Source of the DNA: Alligator mississippiensis
Lineage: Eukaryota > Chordata > Crocodylia > Alligatoridae
DNA length: 64,000 nucleotides
NCBI RefSeq assembly: GCF_030867095.1
Contig: NC_081824.1
Span: 137,979,433 to 138,043,432, forward strand
Direction of reading: 5' to 3'
Of this stretch, positions 33,511 through 45,700 are shown piece by piece (the first letter of the stretch is position 1; the number at the start of each line of letters is the position of its first letter). The translations under genes and the position numbers were made by a program. The notes under the pieces were generated by a model. That model worked only from the letters and a program-made list of their open reading frames with translations. It was not told the origin of the DNA and did no database searches.

Positions 33511-35650
33511 AGTTCGTGGTGGCAGCATCTGTTTTAATATACAAATTTTATTCGAGGTACACAGCAGTTTAACAAGCTAAAAGAGCTATGTAGCTCAATG
33601 CTTGAGAACTGCTCTAAAGGAGTTGCTGCAGTTCCCTCCACAAGTTGTGGGCATTGAGGCATGAATGCTGGACAAGGTTCTGCGACCTTTGTTCTGCCAA
33701 GAAATCAGCCCAAAGGTCCCTCATGCGCTTTTAATCTACTAATCCAAGACTTAAAGTGGACAAACTTGAACAACCACATATAAAGATGTCTAAATCAATA
33801 GGCACTCAGAAACCAAGCTGTAAATCCTGATTAGTAATATAAATGACTGGGTTTAAACATGTAATTCACAAGTTACTGTGCGCCTCCCCCCCCATTCCCC
33901 CCAGTCTGCAATTTCCAGACTATGCAGTGACTTTTTTTAAGGCTTCTGCCTTGTGTGTTGCTTCAGTAATACTATGAGTGCAGTTAGGTAAATCAGAGCC
34001 TTGCCTATGGCACTGATTCAGCACTTCTGTCCAAGTATTTTATCCTGCTATCACGTGGATGTCTGGGTACTTTCCACATACAAATCCCTAATGCACTTCA
34101 TAAAGTTCCTTCTCTTTGCTAGATTAAAAACTGGGTTGTGGGGGGTGGGGGTTGACAGTCTTAAAACTGTTCAGGAGTAATGTTCCTGTTCTAGACCTGG
34201 AGTTGTGGGGCTTTTAAGAGAACACTTAAAGCACAGACTGTTTGGCAGCCCTGGAGGCACTGTCCAGCCCTGGGTTACTGGTGGGCCACAGGAAGCTAGG
34301 GGGCATGGGGCCTGGATTCTGTAGCAGGCTTCAGGCCCCAGCAAATGTGGTGATCAGCAGCAGGAGAGTGCACAAAGGCTGCTGTGGCCTTCATTGCCCT
34401 CCAGCTGGTTTGCCTGGTGCCACTGCCACGGCCGTACCTCCCCAGCTGCTGGACCCCACTTTGCTTTGTACTGGAGAAAGAGTTGGAGCTGCCATTGTGG
34501 TACAGGGCATACAGCAATGGCAGCCCTGGCTGGCTACTGCTGCCATTGCTGCTTCCTTGAGGGCTGGATCCAGCCCAGGGCACAAGGAGCTCTGCGGTCC
34601 AGATCTGGTCCAGAGCACAGGGTGCATTTGATGCTCCTGACTTAAAGAATTCTTATCTTTTGATCTCTTACAATGTCGGAACCAAAAACGTCTGGGGAAA
34701 GGAGCAAAGGAAGGGTAATTGCCTGCAAATTTGCTTTTAAACTACTCCAGTGTGGCCATCTTTGTTTCATGACAAGAAAGTAGTGTTTATTATCTATGTT
34801 CGTGACCCCAACCCCCAAAGTGGACCCCTGTCCTCATCAAGATGAAGAGAAATTTTAAGTTAGTTCTCTAGGTCAGGATATACTACTCTTTTGAAGGAGT
34901 CAAGCCACCAATCTGGAAGGTATGCTTGATTTGTAATGCTGTGCTGGGATGATTAACGAAGGGGTTTTTGACACGGTCCTTTAAAGTGCTGAAACCTGGT
35001 TTTATTGGTAATAGCTTGCTATCTAGCTTTGCTATGGAGAAACCTCCTTTTTGTCTTTAGTATTTGAACAGGCTGTAGCACTTCTTCAGAAGATCTCTGA
35101 GTGCTTGAATAAGATTAGTTAGTATGTTCCCATTTTATAGATGGTCTCAGAAAGTGGTTTTCCAAAGTAGTATGGCGAGTAAGCCTGGACACAGAAACAA
35201 GATTCCACAATTAAAAATTAGGTCTGTCTTGTCTGTCGGCACAGGCCTGTTTAGTACGGTCTCCCACATTAAATTGATTAAACTGCCTTCAGGCACCCTT
35301 CATTTACATTTGCCCAAAACAGGATTGCATGCTAAAAATGAAGTCAGGCAACTCAATACTGTTTTCTAAGAATGTAGCAGTGAAACTGTCCAGCAACATC
35401 TGGACAAATAAAACTTAGCTGTAAAAACTGCGTACATGAGCCAGGGCTTGAGTGACTCGTTCACTGAAATGAGCTGATTTGTATTGTGCTATCTACTTCA
35501 AAATTTCCCATTTTTAAAGTCAAAACTCTCAAGTAGCTATGAGATGCCAGAAATGAGTACAATATTAACTAGGCCTAAAACTGGTCTGCCATTCCCCTTT
35601 TTTCTGTTAATGTTATTGGCATATAGTTGTCATCAAGTAATTTTTCTTTT

Positions 35651-35712
<62 letters not shown>
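35651..35712. repeat. CTGT/TCTG tetranucleotide microsatellite
   Basis: About 15 uninterrupted TCTG units. Open frames over it (LSVCLSVC-type translation) are artefacts. Confidence 0.95.
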
Positions 35713-35713
<1 letters not shown>

Positions 35714-36584
35714 TCTGCTCAAATATTGACCGCTTTTAAACTTAAAAAACAGAAGTGCCTGGTGAACAAATGGTCTCCAAATGTTCTTTAACAAACCCTC
35801 GTTTTCTGTAAATTTACCTGAGTCCCAAAATATCTGTTTTGGTCTTTCTGATTGATCCATCTGTGATCTACATACAGGAACTATACCCCTTTTCTCAGTT
35901 CCCTTATCTGTCACTAGATGTATAATAAAGACAAAAATATGTGCAATCAGTTTTATTTGGTTCTAGATTATTAAACTCTGTTACTGTCCTCTGGAGCCTT
36001 CTTGGATTGGATTGTGATAATTCAGGTGCAAGATTAGATTAATCTCATTTTGAGGTGATGGGCGTTGTATGCTACTGCTACGATAAATAGCATGTTCTCC
36101 AACTTCAGAAGTTCATGTGCTTTGCTCCCTTTAAAGGGAACATTTAAAGCTTATTTAGAAGAAAACATAAGCTTACTTTTTTCAGTTGCTTCATTGTTTA
36201 ATTTTTTTTATCATCTTTCTTTTTAAGTAAAGGGTTCTTCCCATCTGAGCCAAGTCTGCATGAACATTTCAAACAGGGTTTTCCATCAGTGAGAACTTTT
36301 TTGGCTTAGTTTAGTAAAACTGCATGATAGTGGCAAGATTGTATTGGTATATGGTATAGCCTGGATTTTGAATAACATGCTAACAAGTTTCATATTACAG
36401 GGCTCCCATCCAACCAATGCTCTATGGCCTTGTTCTATGTATAAAAGACTGAAACTACATTCCAGTAGTTACGTGCATAATCGGGAACAGGAAGAATACA
36501 CACCAACTGCAGATGCTTCCTCAGCCTGACGAAGAGTATTTATACCCAAAAGCTTGCTCAGAAGAATTTTTCCAACTATTTGAG

Positions 36585-36672
36585 TTGGTCTAATAAAAGA
36601 GATCAGATTTACCCAAAGAACCTTGTCTGTCTATGTCCTTAGATCAACACGGCTACAAACTACCCCTGATCA
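36585..36672 (+). repeat. Copy 2 of the TTGGTCTAATAAAAG repeat family, longest
   Basis: TTGGTCTAATAAAAGAGATC, then ACCCAAAGAACCTTGTCT and ATCAACACGGCTACAAAC. Upstream sequence from about 36500 (CTCAGCCTGACGAAGAGTAT, AAGCTTGCTC) probably belongs to the same element. Class unknown to me. Confidence 0.65.
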
Positions 36673-37047
36673 AAAACAGCAGCACTTTCCTCCCTACTGA
36701 CCATACCTTATTTTAACTGACAACTAGTCAGGAGTCCAGTTGTCTTTAAAACACATACCATACATTCCATCCCTGAAAAAATCCTAAACTACCAAATATG
36801 AATCCTCCACTTTTACCTTCCCAGACCACTGGGCTTAGTTTCCTACAGATACACAAAACCTCAGGCTCTTCTGTGGTGAGTTTTTTTTTGTCCTTGTATA
36901 TCCCTGCAGTGTGAGACACGATATATTTTTTTTCATTCCTTGTTTTATTTTTGGTGGAATAACATAACTTCTGTTTTCAGTCTAGGTAATTATCTAGCCA
37001 GCATCACTAGAGCAGCAACTCTTTCCACCACCACTGCCCGCCCCCCG

Positions 37048-37071
37048 CCCCCCCCCCCCCCCCCCCCCCCC
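37048..37071. repeat. Poly-C run
   Basis: Twenty-four consecutive C, preceded by CCCGCCCCCCG. Length in the assembly may be unreliable. Confidence 0.9.
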
Positions 37072-38264
37072 AATTTTCTTCCCTGGTGCTGAGTAAGGAA
37101 TGTAAGGGACAAATGGGGGGACGAAGGGATATTAAAACAAATGGCAGTTCAGGCAGTTTCCTTATTTTTTTTTATTTTTTTATTTTTTTTTTACTCCTGC
37201 TGGTACATTCCTCTCTCTAGCATGTCTCTGCAGTCCAGTGCTTCATATGTCAAAGGAATGCTTTTACTTCCTTTTTTTAATCCTACCAAGAAATATGTGA
37301 AAGGGTTTTCTCCCCTGCACTGTATTAGTTATAGGCCATGTTCAGATGTGGCATTATGAGGTTTATGTTGCACTACAAATCTACAAGTGGGTGTTCAGAT
37401 GTATCCTCTGCCTGTAGTGCTACAGAAATAGTGCAAACTCTTCATCCAGTTCCTGTAATGAACAGGAACTCCGTAGCACTACATTTTTTTTTTTTTTTTT
37501 GTAGTGTCATGCATAATGTCTGACCTTACGAGACGTCTCGCTCTCTGCAGTGTTCTGCTCTTCCTTCCAAGAGAGGAGGGAGGGAGAGCGGCTACAGTGG
37601 CCTCAGTGACAGCCCACTGCTCCCAGACCAGCTATCACAGAGTGCAGGACTGAGACCAGACTTGCCTGTGGGGAACATCTGGCACCATTGTTGCTGCTAT
37701 GTTGGCAGCTGCTGCTAATCCCTGATGGCCTGTGCAGTCTCTTACCTAGTGGAGGAGAGTTCAAGCTGTCGGTGATCAAGCTCGCTGCCAGCCTCCCCTC
37801 CCCTGGGAGATGGGACAGGTGAAGGAACAACCCTCTATGCTCCCCTGACTGGAGAGCAAACCTCTACAGAGACTTTTGTAGCTTCCCGGTTGTAGTCTCT
37901 GAATGTCTGTGCACCCCTCATAGCACTAATTTGTAGTGATTTCAAAGTGCTGCAGCACGTGGGTTGCTTAAATGCAAGTCTAACAGCATCACAATGTTAG
38001 CTTTTTCTTTTCCTCTCCCCCACATTCAGGAAAGATTTAACTCTGGTTCATATCTGGAGCAGTGTGTTTAACTGCAGTGACTGTACAGCTGAATAGTCAG
38101 TTGAGTCTGCTTCATGTGAGAGTATTTAGGTGGCTAGTGTTGTTACATTTCTCTCCCTCCAGTATGCTAGATTTTGATGCAAGAAAAAGGTCAGTTTTGG
38201 GAAGCGCTTCTTTCCCACTGCATAGGTGCGAGGTTTTTCCTAGGGCCTCCCTGCAGCAAAGATT

Positions 38265-38672
38265 CGGGATGTGACAGAGGTAATCCAGGCCAGGATCAAG
38301 CCCACCGATTACTACCCCATGGTCCTAGTCCATGTGGGTACTAATGATGCGGCCAGGAGAACCCCCGATCACCTGATGGCGGACTACAGTGCTCTGGGCG
38401 GTGTGCTGAAGGAGTTCGGTGCACAGGTGGTATTCTCTTCCATCCTACCAGTGAATGGACGTGGAAGACGGCATGAGAACTGCATCTGAGAAACCAACTG
38501 GCGGCTTTGGCAGTGGTGTCTCAAGGCAGGCTTCAGCTTCGGCTTCCTGGACAACAACCCGCACATCACGACGAGGGACATGCTCAGCTGGGATGGGCTT
38601 CACCTGTCCCCCAAAGGTAAGTGTGTGTTTTCTTCTAGGTTGGCGGATCTCCTCTGGCGGGCTTTAAACTAG
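38265..38672 (+). pseudogene. CR1 ORF1 fragment: SGNH-hydrolase (esterase) domain end
   Basis: CR1-like elements carry an esterase domain in ORF1. Here one frame reads RDVTEVIQARI, VLVHVGTNDAARR (block III, GxND), SSILPVNGRGRRHENCI, one TGA (38487-38489, a likely CGA to TGA change), then ETNWRLWQWC, FLDNNP, SWDGLHLSPKG (the Asp-x-x-His block V) and LADLLWRALN with its TAG stop. The block with the nucleophilic serine is missing because of the 5' truncation. Inactive. Confidence 0.8.
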
Positions 38673-38899
38673 GCTCATCGGGGGGAGGGGAAGATGAGGG
38701 CAGGGGAAGCTGCGGACCACCAAACCATGTGGCACCCACAAGGACAGCCCAGCCTGAAGAAAGAGAGCATTGAGAACCTGAAAGCCATGGGGAGGCCAGC
38801 ACTACGGCACAGGTAAGAAATGAGAAGGTAAGAATCAAAGGGCCCTTTGGGACACGGAGCGGGGGGGCAGCAAAGGTACCAGTCACAGGGCTCAAGTGC

Positions 38900-41654
38900 C
38901 TATATACTAATGCTAGGAGCATGGCAAACAAGCAGGGTGAACTAGCGCTTCTGCTTGCACTAAACACCTATGACTTAGTGGGGCTAACAGAAACCTGGTG
39001 GGATTCGTCCCATGACTGGGCGGTACATATTGAGGGCTATAGATTGTACAGAAAGGACAGGGTGGGGAAGAAAGGGGGGGGGGGTTGTGCTCTATGTCAG
39101 TGAGCAATATACATCAACCCTCATCAAGACGGAATCCAAGGTTGAGGAAGTAGAAGGATTGTGGGTTAGGCTACATGGGGGGCAAGGAGAAAGGGATTTG
39201 GTGGTAGGGGTCTGCTACAGACCCCCACATCAAGGGGAAGAAAGAGATTCGAGGCTCCTGAGGCAACTCTCGGAGACCATAAAAGCTAAAGAGGCAGTAG
39301 TCATGGGGGACCTAAACTACCCGGATATCTGCTGGGAGACGCAGACAGCAAAGTCCCACCGCTCACGCAGGTTTCTAACCTGTGTACAGGACCTCCACCT
39401 GACACAGGAGGTACACGGTCCCACTAGGGGGAATGCTATACTGGATCTGGTATTGGCAACGGGAGATGACATGGTAGGGGACCTCCAGATCGGTAGCCAT
39501 CTGGGGGACAGTGATCACCTAATAATAGAATACACCATAAGACGTTGAGTGGGTAAGGTAACTAGTAGGGTGAAAGTGCTAGACTTTAGGAAAGCTGATC
39601 TCAATGCACTCAGGCGATTAGTCAAGGACGCACTGCAGAGTAGGAGATTTGAAGAGATGGGAGCCCAGGAAGGGTGGCTGTGCCTTAAGGAAACGATCCT
39701 TCGGGCACAAAGCAAGATGATCTCCGAGCGAGGCAAAAGAGGGAAAGGGGCCAGGAGGCTTCCCTGGCTGACCACAGAAATCCAGGGCAGCCTAAGGGCC
39801 AAAAGGGGAGCACATAAAAAGTGGAAACAGGGAGAGATCACCAAAGATGAATATACCTCCTCTGCTCGTGCTTGTAGGGAGGCAGTTAGACGGGCCAAAG
39901 CTACCATGGAGCTGAGGATGGCAACCCAAGTAAAAGACAACAAGAAATTGTTTTTTAGATATATGGGGAGTAAAAGGAAGGCCCAGGGAGGAATAGGACC
40001 CCTGCTAAATGGGCAGAAACCATTGGTGACAGACAGGGGGGACAAGGCTGAACTCCTCAACGAGTTCTTTGCCTCAGTGTTCCTAAGTGAGGGACACGAC
40101 AAGTCTCTCACTGGGGTTGTAGAGAGGCAGCAGCAAGGCGCCAGACTTCCATGCGTAGACCCTGAGGTGGTGCAGAGTCACTTGGAAGAACTGGATGCTT
40201 TTAAGTCGGCAGGCCCGGATGAGCTCCATCTGAGGGTGCTGAAGGCAACGGCCAACATCATTGCAGAGCCACTGGCGGGAATATTTGAAAGCTCGTGGCG
40301 CACGGGCCAAGTCCCGGAGGACTGGAAAAGGGCCAACGTGGTCCCCATTTTCAAGAAGGGGAGGAAGGAGGACCCGGGCAACTATAGGCCAGTCAGTCTC
40401 ACCTCCATCCTTGGCAAAGTCTTTGAAAAAATTATCAAGGCTCACATTTGTGAGAGCCTGGCAGGACAAATTATGCTGAGGGGAAACCAGCACGGGTTTG
40501 TGGCAGGCAGATCGTGCCTGACCAATCTAGTTCCTTTTTATGACCAGGTTACAAAACGCCTGGACACAGGAGGAGGGGTGGATGTCGTATACTTAGACTT
40601 CAGGAAGGCCTTCGATACGGTATCCCAACCCATACTGGTGAACAAGTTAAGAGGCTGTGACTTGGATGACTACACAGTCCGGTGGGTGGCAAATTGGCTA
40701 GAGGGTCGCACCCAGAGAGCTGTGGTGGATGGGTCGGTTTCGACCTGGAAGGGTGTGGGCAGTGGGGTCCCGCAGGGCTCGGTCCTTGGACCGATACTCT
40801 TTAATGTCTTCATCAGTGACTTGGACGAGGGAGTCAAATGTACTGTGTCCAAGTTTGCAAATGACACAAAGCTATGGGGAGAAGTGGACACACCGGAGGG
40901 CAGGGAACAGCTGCAGGCAGACCTGGATAGGTTGCACAAGTAGGCAGAAAACAACAGGATGCAGTTCAACAAGGAGAAATGCAAAGTGCTGCACCTAGGG
41001 AGGAAAAATGTCCAGCACACCTACAGCCTAGGGAATGACCTGCTGGGTGGCACGCAAGTGGAAAGGGACCTTGGAGTCCTAGTGGACTCCAAGATGAACA
41101 TGAGTCAGCAGTGTGACGAAGCCATCAAAAAAGCCAATGGCACTTTATCGTGCATCAGCAGATGCATGACGAATAGGTCCAAGGAGGTGATACTTCCCCT
41201 CTATCGGGCGCTGGTCAGACCGCAGTTGGAGTACTGCATGCAATTCTGGGCACCGCAATTCAAGAGAGATGCGGATAACCTGGAGAGGGTCCAGAGAAGG
41301 GCCACTCATATGTTTAAGGGCCTACAGACCAAGCCCTAGGAGGAGAGACTAGAGAAACTGGATCTTTTCAGCCTTCGCAAGAGAAGGTTGAGAGGAGACC
41401 TTGTGGCTGCCTATAAGTTCATCACGGGGCCACAGAAGGGAATTGGTGAGTATTTATTCACCAAGGCGCCCCCGGGGGTTACAAGAAATAATGGCCACAA
41501 GCTAGCAGAGAGCAGATTTAGATTGGACATTAGGAAGAACTTCACAGTTCGAGTGGCCAAGGTCTGGAACGGGCTCCCAAGGGAGGTGGTGCTCTCCCCT
41601 ACCCTGGGGGTCTTCAGGAGGAGGTTAGATGAGTATCTAGCTGGGGTCATCTAG
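38900..41654 (+). pseudogene. CR1 ORF2: endonuclease–reverse transcriptase, lightly damaged
   Basis: Endonuclease motifs in order: [30 protein letters not shown]. Reverse transcriptase: [38 protein letters not shown], then HLGRKN and LVRPQLEYC. Lesions I can see: one frame change at the G run near 39069-39080, and in-frame stops at 39546-39548 (TGA), 40941-40943 (TAG, where relatives have Trp) and 41337-41339 (TAG, where relatives have Tyr). From 39012 to 41654 everything is in one frame. The catalytic FADD box reads FAND. Not functional. Confidence 0.9.
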
Positions 41655-42309
41655 ACCCAGCACTCTTTCCTGCTTATGCAGGGGGTCGGACTCGATGATC
41701 TATTGAGGTCCCTTCTGACCCTAACATCTATGAATCTAAGTGTCCCTGTATTGTGTAAGGCATTTAAACACCTTGCGCACTTCAAGAATGTCCTTTGCTG
41801 GATTAAAGACACCCCCCCACCCCCCCAAACAAAACCCCAAACAAACAACCCAACCACTTCGATCTCTCACATCTGCTTATAACTAAACTTGTGAATACTG
41901 AGTATCAAACCTAAAATTCAGGTAGAAGGCACATAATGGGGGAGGTTGTCTCCAAATTAGGTTATGATCTGGTTGATTGATGACAGACACCTTTCAGCCC
42001 TGACAAATATTTGTTGATAGTTCAGTCTTGCTTCACGTCCTCCCCAAGAGCAGGAACCCATTCTCAGTTAACTGGAGCTGGGGGGACAGCAGTAGTTCTC
42101 CGTAGTTCATTGGTGAATCCAGGCATGATTTCAAATGAATTTTCACTTGAAACTTGCAACATAGGGTTTAATAATTTATAAAGAGACACTGACTTTTGAT
42201 CAAATACTCTGCTGTTACTAAAGTGCCTTTGCTGATGACAACATTATATAGCATTATTGGGAAGAGCAACTAGGTGAGTTTAATTCACAATAAATTGCCA
42301 CATGTAAAG

Positions 42310-42717
42310 ATGCCAACCTTCGATGACATTTTAGAGCACATTGGAGAATTTGACTTGTTTCAGAAACGAGCTTTTTTCATTTTATGCTTGCTTTCGGCTG
42401 CCTTCACGCCTATTTACGTGGGTGTCTTTTTCCTGGGCTTCACCCCTGAACACCGCTGTCTCAGCCCTGGTGTGGTGGAGCTGAGCAGCAGGTGTGGCTG
42501 GAATTTGGAAGAGGAACTGAATTATACTGTGCCCCAGTGGGGCATCCAAGGGGAGTCATCCACTAGTCGTTGCAGGAGATTTGATGTGGACTGGAACACA
42601 ACTGGCCTCAGCTGCAGTAACCCATTAGAAAACTTCACCAGCCAGAGCAGGGTTCCCCTCACGCTCTGCAGAGATGGCTGGGTTTATGATTCCCCAGGAA
42701 CATCCATTGTGACAGAG
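42310..42717 (+). CDS. SLC22A1/SLC22A2-like: SLC22A exon 1 (coding): TM1 and extracellular loop
   Basis: Start at ATG 42310 gives [14 protein letters not shown], the conserved SLC22 N-terminus; an in-frame GTG 36 bases upstream is not a credible start. Encodes [16 protein letters not shown] and the rest of TM1, [10 protein letters not shown], a loop with five cysteines and N-glycosylation sites NYT, NTT and NFT, then CRDGWVYD and SIVTE at the GTAAGG donor. Length 136 codons, phase 0. A TATATA stands about 60 bases upstream, too close to the ATG to name it a promoter with confidence. Confidence 0.95.
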
Positions 42718-45700
42718 GTAAGGGTACATATCCTCCCCTTCATTGTAATTGCTGCTAACTAATTGAGTGTGGGGGGAGAGAATGATGTCCAAGATAAAAG
42801 CTAAGTTTGAGAGAAGGGTGTGTGCCCAAAAACCTGCAGAAAATTTCTTTTTTTTTGCAATTTCTTAGTTGGCCTAATAAAAGGTATCATCTCTGAACCA
42901 TGAGTTCTAGAGTTTTGCATTTCAAGTTTGAGAGAAGTAACTTCCTTTAAAAAAAAGAAAAGAGTGCCTCTCATAATGAAGTACCTAGTAGTAAAGTACA
43001 TTCCATTTATAAGGTACTTCCTTTTGTTCTGAAGGGGCTGTTACTTGCACCATTTAAATTGTTCTTGCCTTGAACCATCGAATTGCATTGCAAGATGGGG
43101 TTTTATGCTGCCATGGAGTGCTCACGGTAGAATCCGAGCTTAAGCTACATATTCTGAGACCAGAAAGTCAAGATTTTGCCTTTAATTGGGGAGCTGCCTT
43201 TAAATCTAGTAAGGTTTCATCACATACTAAATAGTTGCATATTGGAAAATGATAACACACAAGCCTGCTAAATGTGCTGCAGTCTGTAAGTTACAAGGCT
43301 GGGAGTAAGGATCTGTCAGCATCCCAGGGTGCTGTGGAACCCCTATTGGGAATCGCTGAGCTAATCTCAAAACATCAGCTAGCCAAGCAGCTTTCACTGA
43401 TACTCAAATTATGACCTGATTGGAGGAAGTTGCTTAGAATCCTTGTATCCAATTCATTCAATCCATCACTGACCTCACTACAGCAATCTGGCCTGTGTGA
43501 CTGGGCCCCTGTGCTGCTGAGCACAGTGGGGACTCCCCATGCAGGCAGGAGTCCATACACATTGATTAGATTGGGGTGTGGAGGGTCAAGATTCATCAGG
43601 ACACAAATCTGAAGTGCAATCAGCAAGAATAAATGAGTGCACAAGAGGAAGGGCCTGCTGCCTGTGTTACTATTACTGCCTTATGACTGAACTGGTTGAG
43701 GAGAATAGGATCTGTTGGAGGAAATGGTTTTGAAAATCAAACTCTCATAATGACAAAACAAATCTGCACAGCTGTAGGGGAAACTACTACTTTCTCCTGG
43801 AAATTTTCTTTCCTCCAGACTCTCAGGAAATCTCCACACCTAATTTGGGATGTTTTCAATGCCATTTGTCAGAAATCACCATCTTCTGCGTAAAGGATTT
43901 AGCTTCTTTTCATTGCACCTAGAATTGGCTCTATTCACATTGTTTTGCTTCCATTTTATCAACAAGCCTTTGATAAATTTAGAGGTAGGGGGAAACCCTC
44001 TAAGCTCCCTATTTGTCTACATATAACACTTTTTGGAGAACTTTTTAAACAAAAGGTTTGGTTTATGATAGCTTCCAGCAAAAGAAACTTTAATCTGTAA
44101 TTAGGGCAAAGACAATTTTTAACTGCTGAACAGTACATTATCCCAGCCTTGGACACTGGAACTAGTTTTATTGACCCTAAGTGGAAGGTTGTTTTGGATC
44201 ACTGCTTTGTATGAGAAGTATCAACCCTTTTACAAAGAACAAGGAGAATCAGCCTTCATTTTGGCCTCCCCCCAGAATTCAAGTACCTTTCTCAGTCCTA
44301 GACTCTCTTTTTTTTTTCAGTGGTCCCTAGCATCTGTCTTTACTTTTCTTTTTCTTTTCCCCTACCTTATGTTTATGCTCCTTGTTTTTGCTAATCCCTT
44401 GTCAGCTCCTCCCTTGCTTTTGATGCGCTTCTGACTTTTGCCTAATTGGCCAAAGCTGCCCTGGGCTCTTTGTGCTGTGTCCTTAACCACTTCCCACAGA
44501 GCTTCCCCCAAGGGTTGACTGCCCAGGGGCAGCAGCCAGAACAATTGCAGCTGCTCTAGTATTTACTATGTGATTAGTGCTTCCCCACATTCCCATTGAT
44601 CGGGTTCTGGGTCCAGGCCTCAGCTTGTTGCCCTCAGGCTTGATGGGAATTTCCTTAGTTGTTCTTATTTCTCTTCCTAAACAGTAAACCCAAGAGCCTC
44701 TGTAAAATCAATTTGGTAAGCTGCCACTTTATGCTCACTTAAGTGTAACCATGTCTGTTTAACCATTCTGACATTCTCATCTTTCTTGGTTGCAACAAAT
44801 ACAACCGAGTGGTATATGTGAGCTTCTTGTGGAACACTCTCATGTGCCAAGTGAGTTAATGTACCCTCACCTAGCGTCCCCCTGAATCATGTTGACAATA
44901 ATGCATTCTGGGAAACCTGGGCATTTTGTGCTTTAATGCCTTCTTACGTTCTCAGAGTACTGGAGGTAGCAGCACATAGGGTCTGATCTCACCTCATGCT
45001 TACAGAGATGGGGAGAAAAAGGACTAGTCAACCAATTATGTGCCACAACAACAGCATGCTGAACCAGCTGCAGGAAGGCAGCTATGTGCCAGGCCAGGGT
45101 AAAATAAAGGCAACTGCCACAGTGTTTAACAATATTAACTATATTAGTATAAACAGTTTTCCTCTTCACACAAACAGACTACATACTTGTGTTTAATGGA
45201 TTATATGCCTTGTTGAGCAAGGTCTCAATGGGTACTCCCCTTAACATTTTGACTTTTAAAAGGGTTTTGTAGAGAGCAAAAAATCTAAACTATGTGACAT
45301 AACAGCAATTCCTGGGCATAATATTATGTGCTCCAGGGAGCTCCACTTGTAGGTATATACTACACTAAACATTTCCATAGGAGAATTCAATGTATAGCTT
45401 TGTGGTGAGCCAGAACATTGCCTTATTGGGATTCTGTCATAGATTCATAGATTGTACAGTCGGAAGAGACCACAACAGATCATCGTGTCCAACCCCCTGC
45501 CCCTGGCAGGAAAGAGGACCAAGGTCAAATGACCCCAGCCAGGTGACTATCTAGCCTCCTCTTGAAGACCTCCAAGCTAGGTGATAGCACCACCTCTCCT
45601 GGAAGCCCATTCCAGATCCTGGCCACCCTTACTGTGAAAAATTTATTCCTAATATCTAACCTAAATTCCCCCTCAACTAGTTTACACCCGTTATTCCTAG

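Larger units (their letters stand above)
33560..38249. other. Intergenic region between IGF2R and the CR1 copy
   Basis: Holds the microsatellite, the poly-C run and the TTGGTCTAATAAAAG repeat. A GC-rich block at 34210-34640 looks like a worn DNA transposon. A block at about 37330-37990 repeats CACTACA/TGTAGTG motifs in both orientations and may be another MITE. Frames here give no recognisable protein. Confidence 0.5.
38250..41737 (+). mobile_element. CR1 LINE, near-complete sense copy (3.5 kb)
   Basis: Runs from the middle of ORF1 to the CR1 3' end (GGACTCGATGATCTATTGAGG then ATCTATGAATCTA). It retains the end of an SGNH-type ORF1 and almost all of ORF2 with few lesions, so it is the youngest or best-kept CR1 copy in the window. 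5'-truncated, like most CR1 insertions; no target duplication found. Confidence 0.92.

Noticed and set aside
33547-33552. Possible minus-strand AATAAA suggesting a convergent gene
   Set aside because: No minus-strand exon or coding resemblance downstream of it; a single hexamer is not evidence.
35633-35914. 93-codon minus-strand frame with DRQT repeats
   Set aside because: Translation of the tetranucleotide microsatellite.
42274-42309. GTG codon in frame 36 bases upstream of the SLC22A start
   Set aside because: Vertebrate genes rarely start at GTG, and [10 protein letters not shown] at 42310 matches the family N-terminus.
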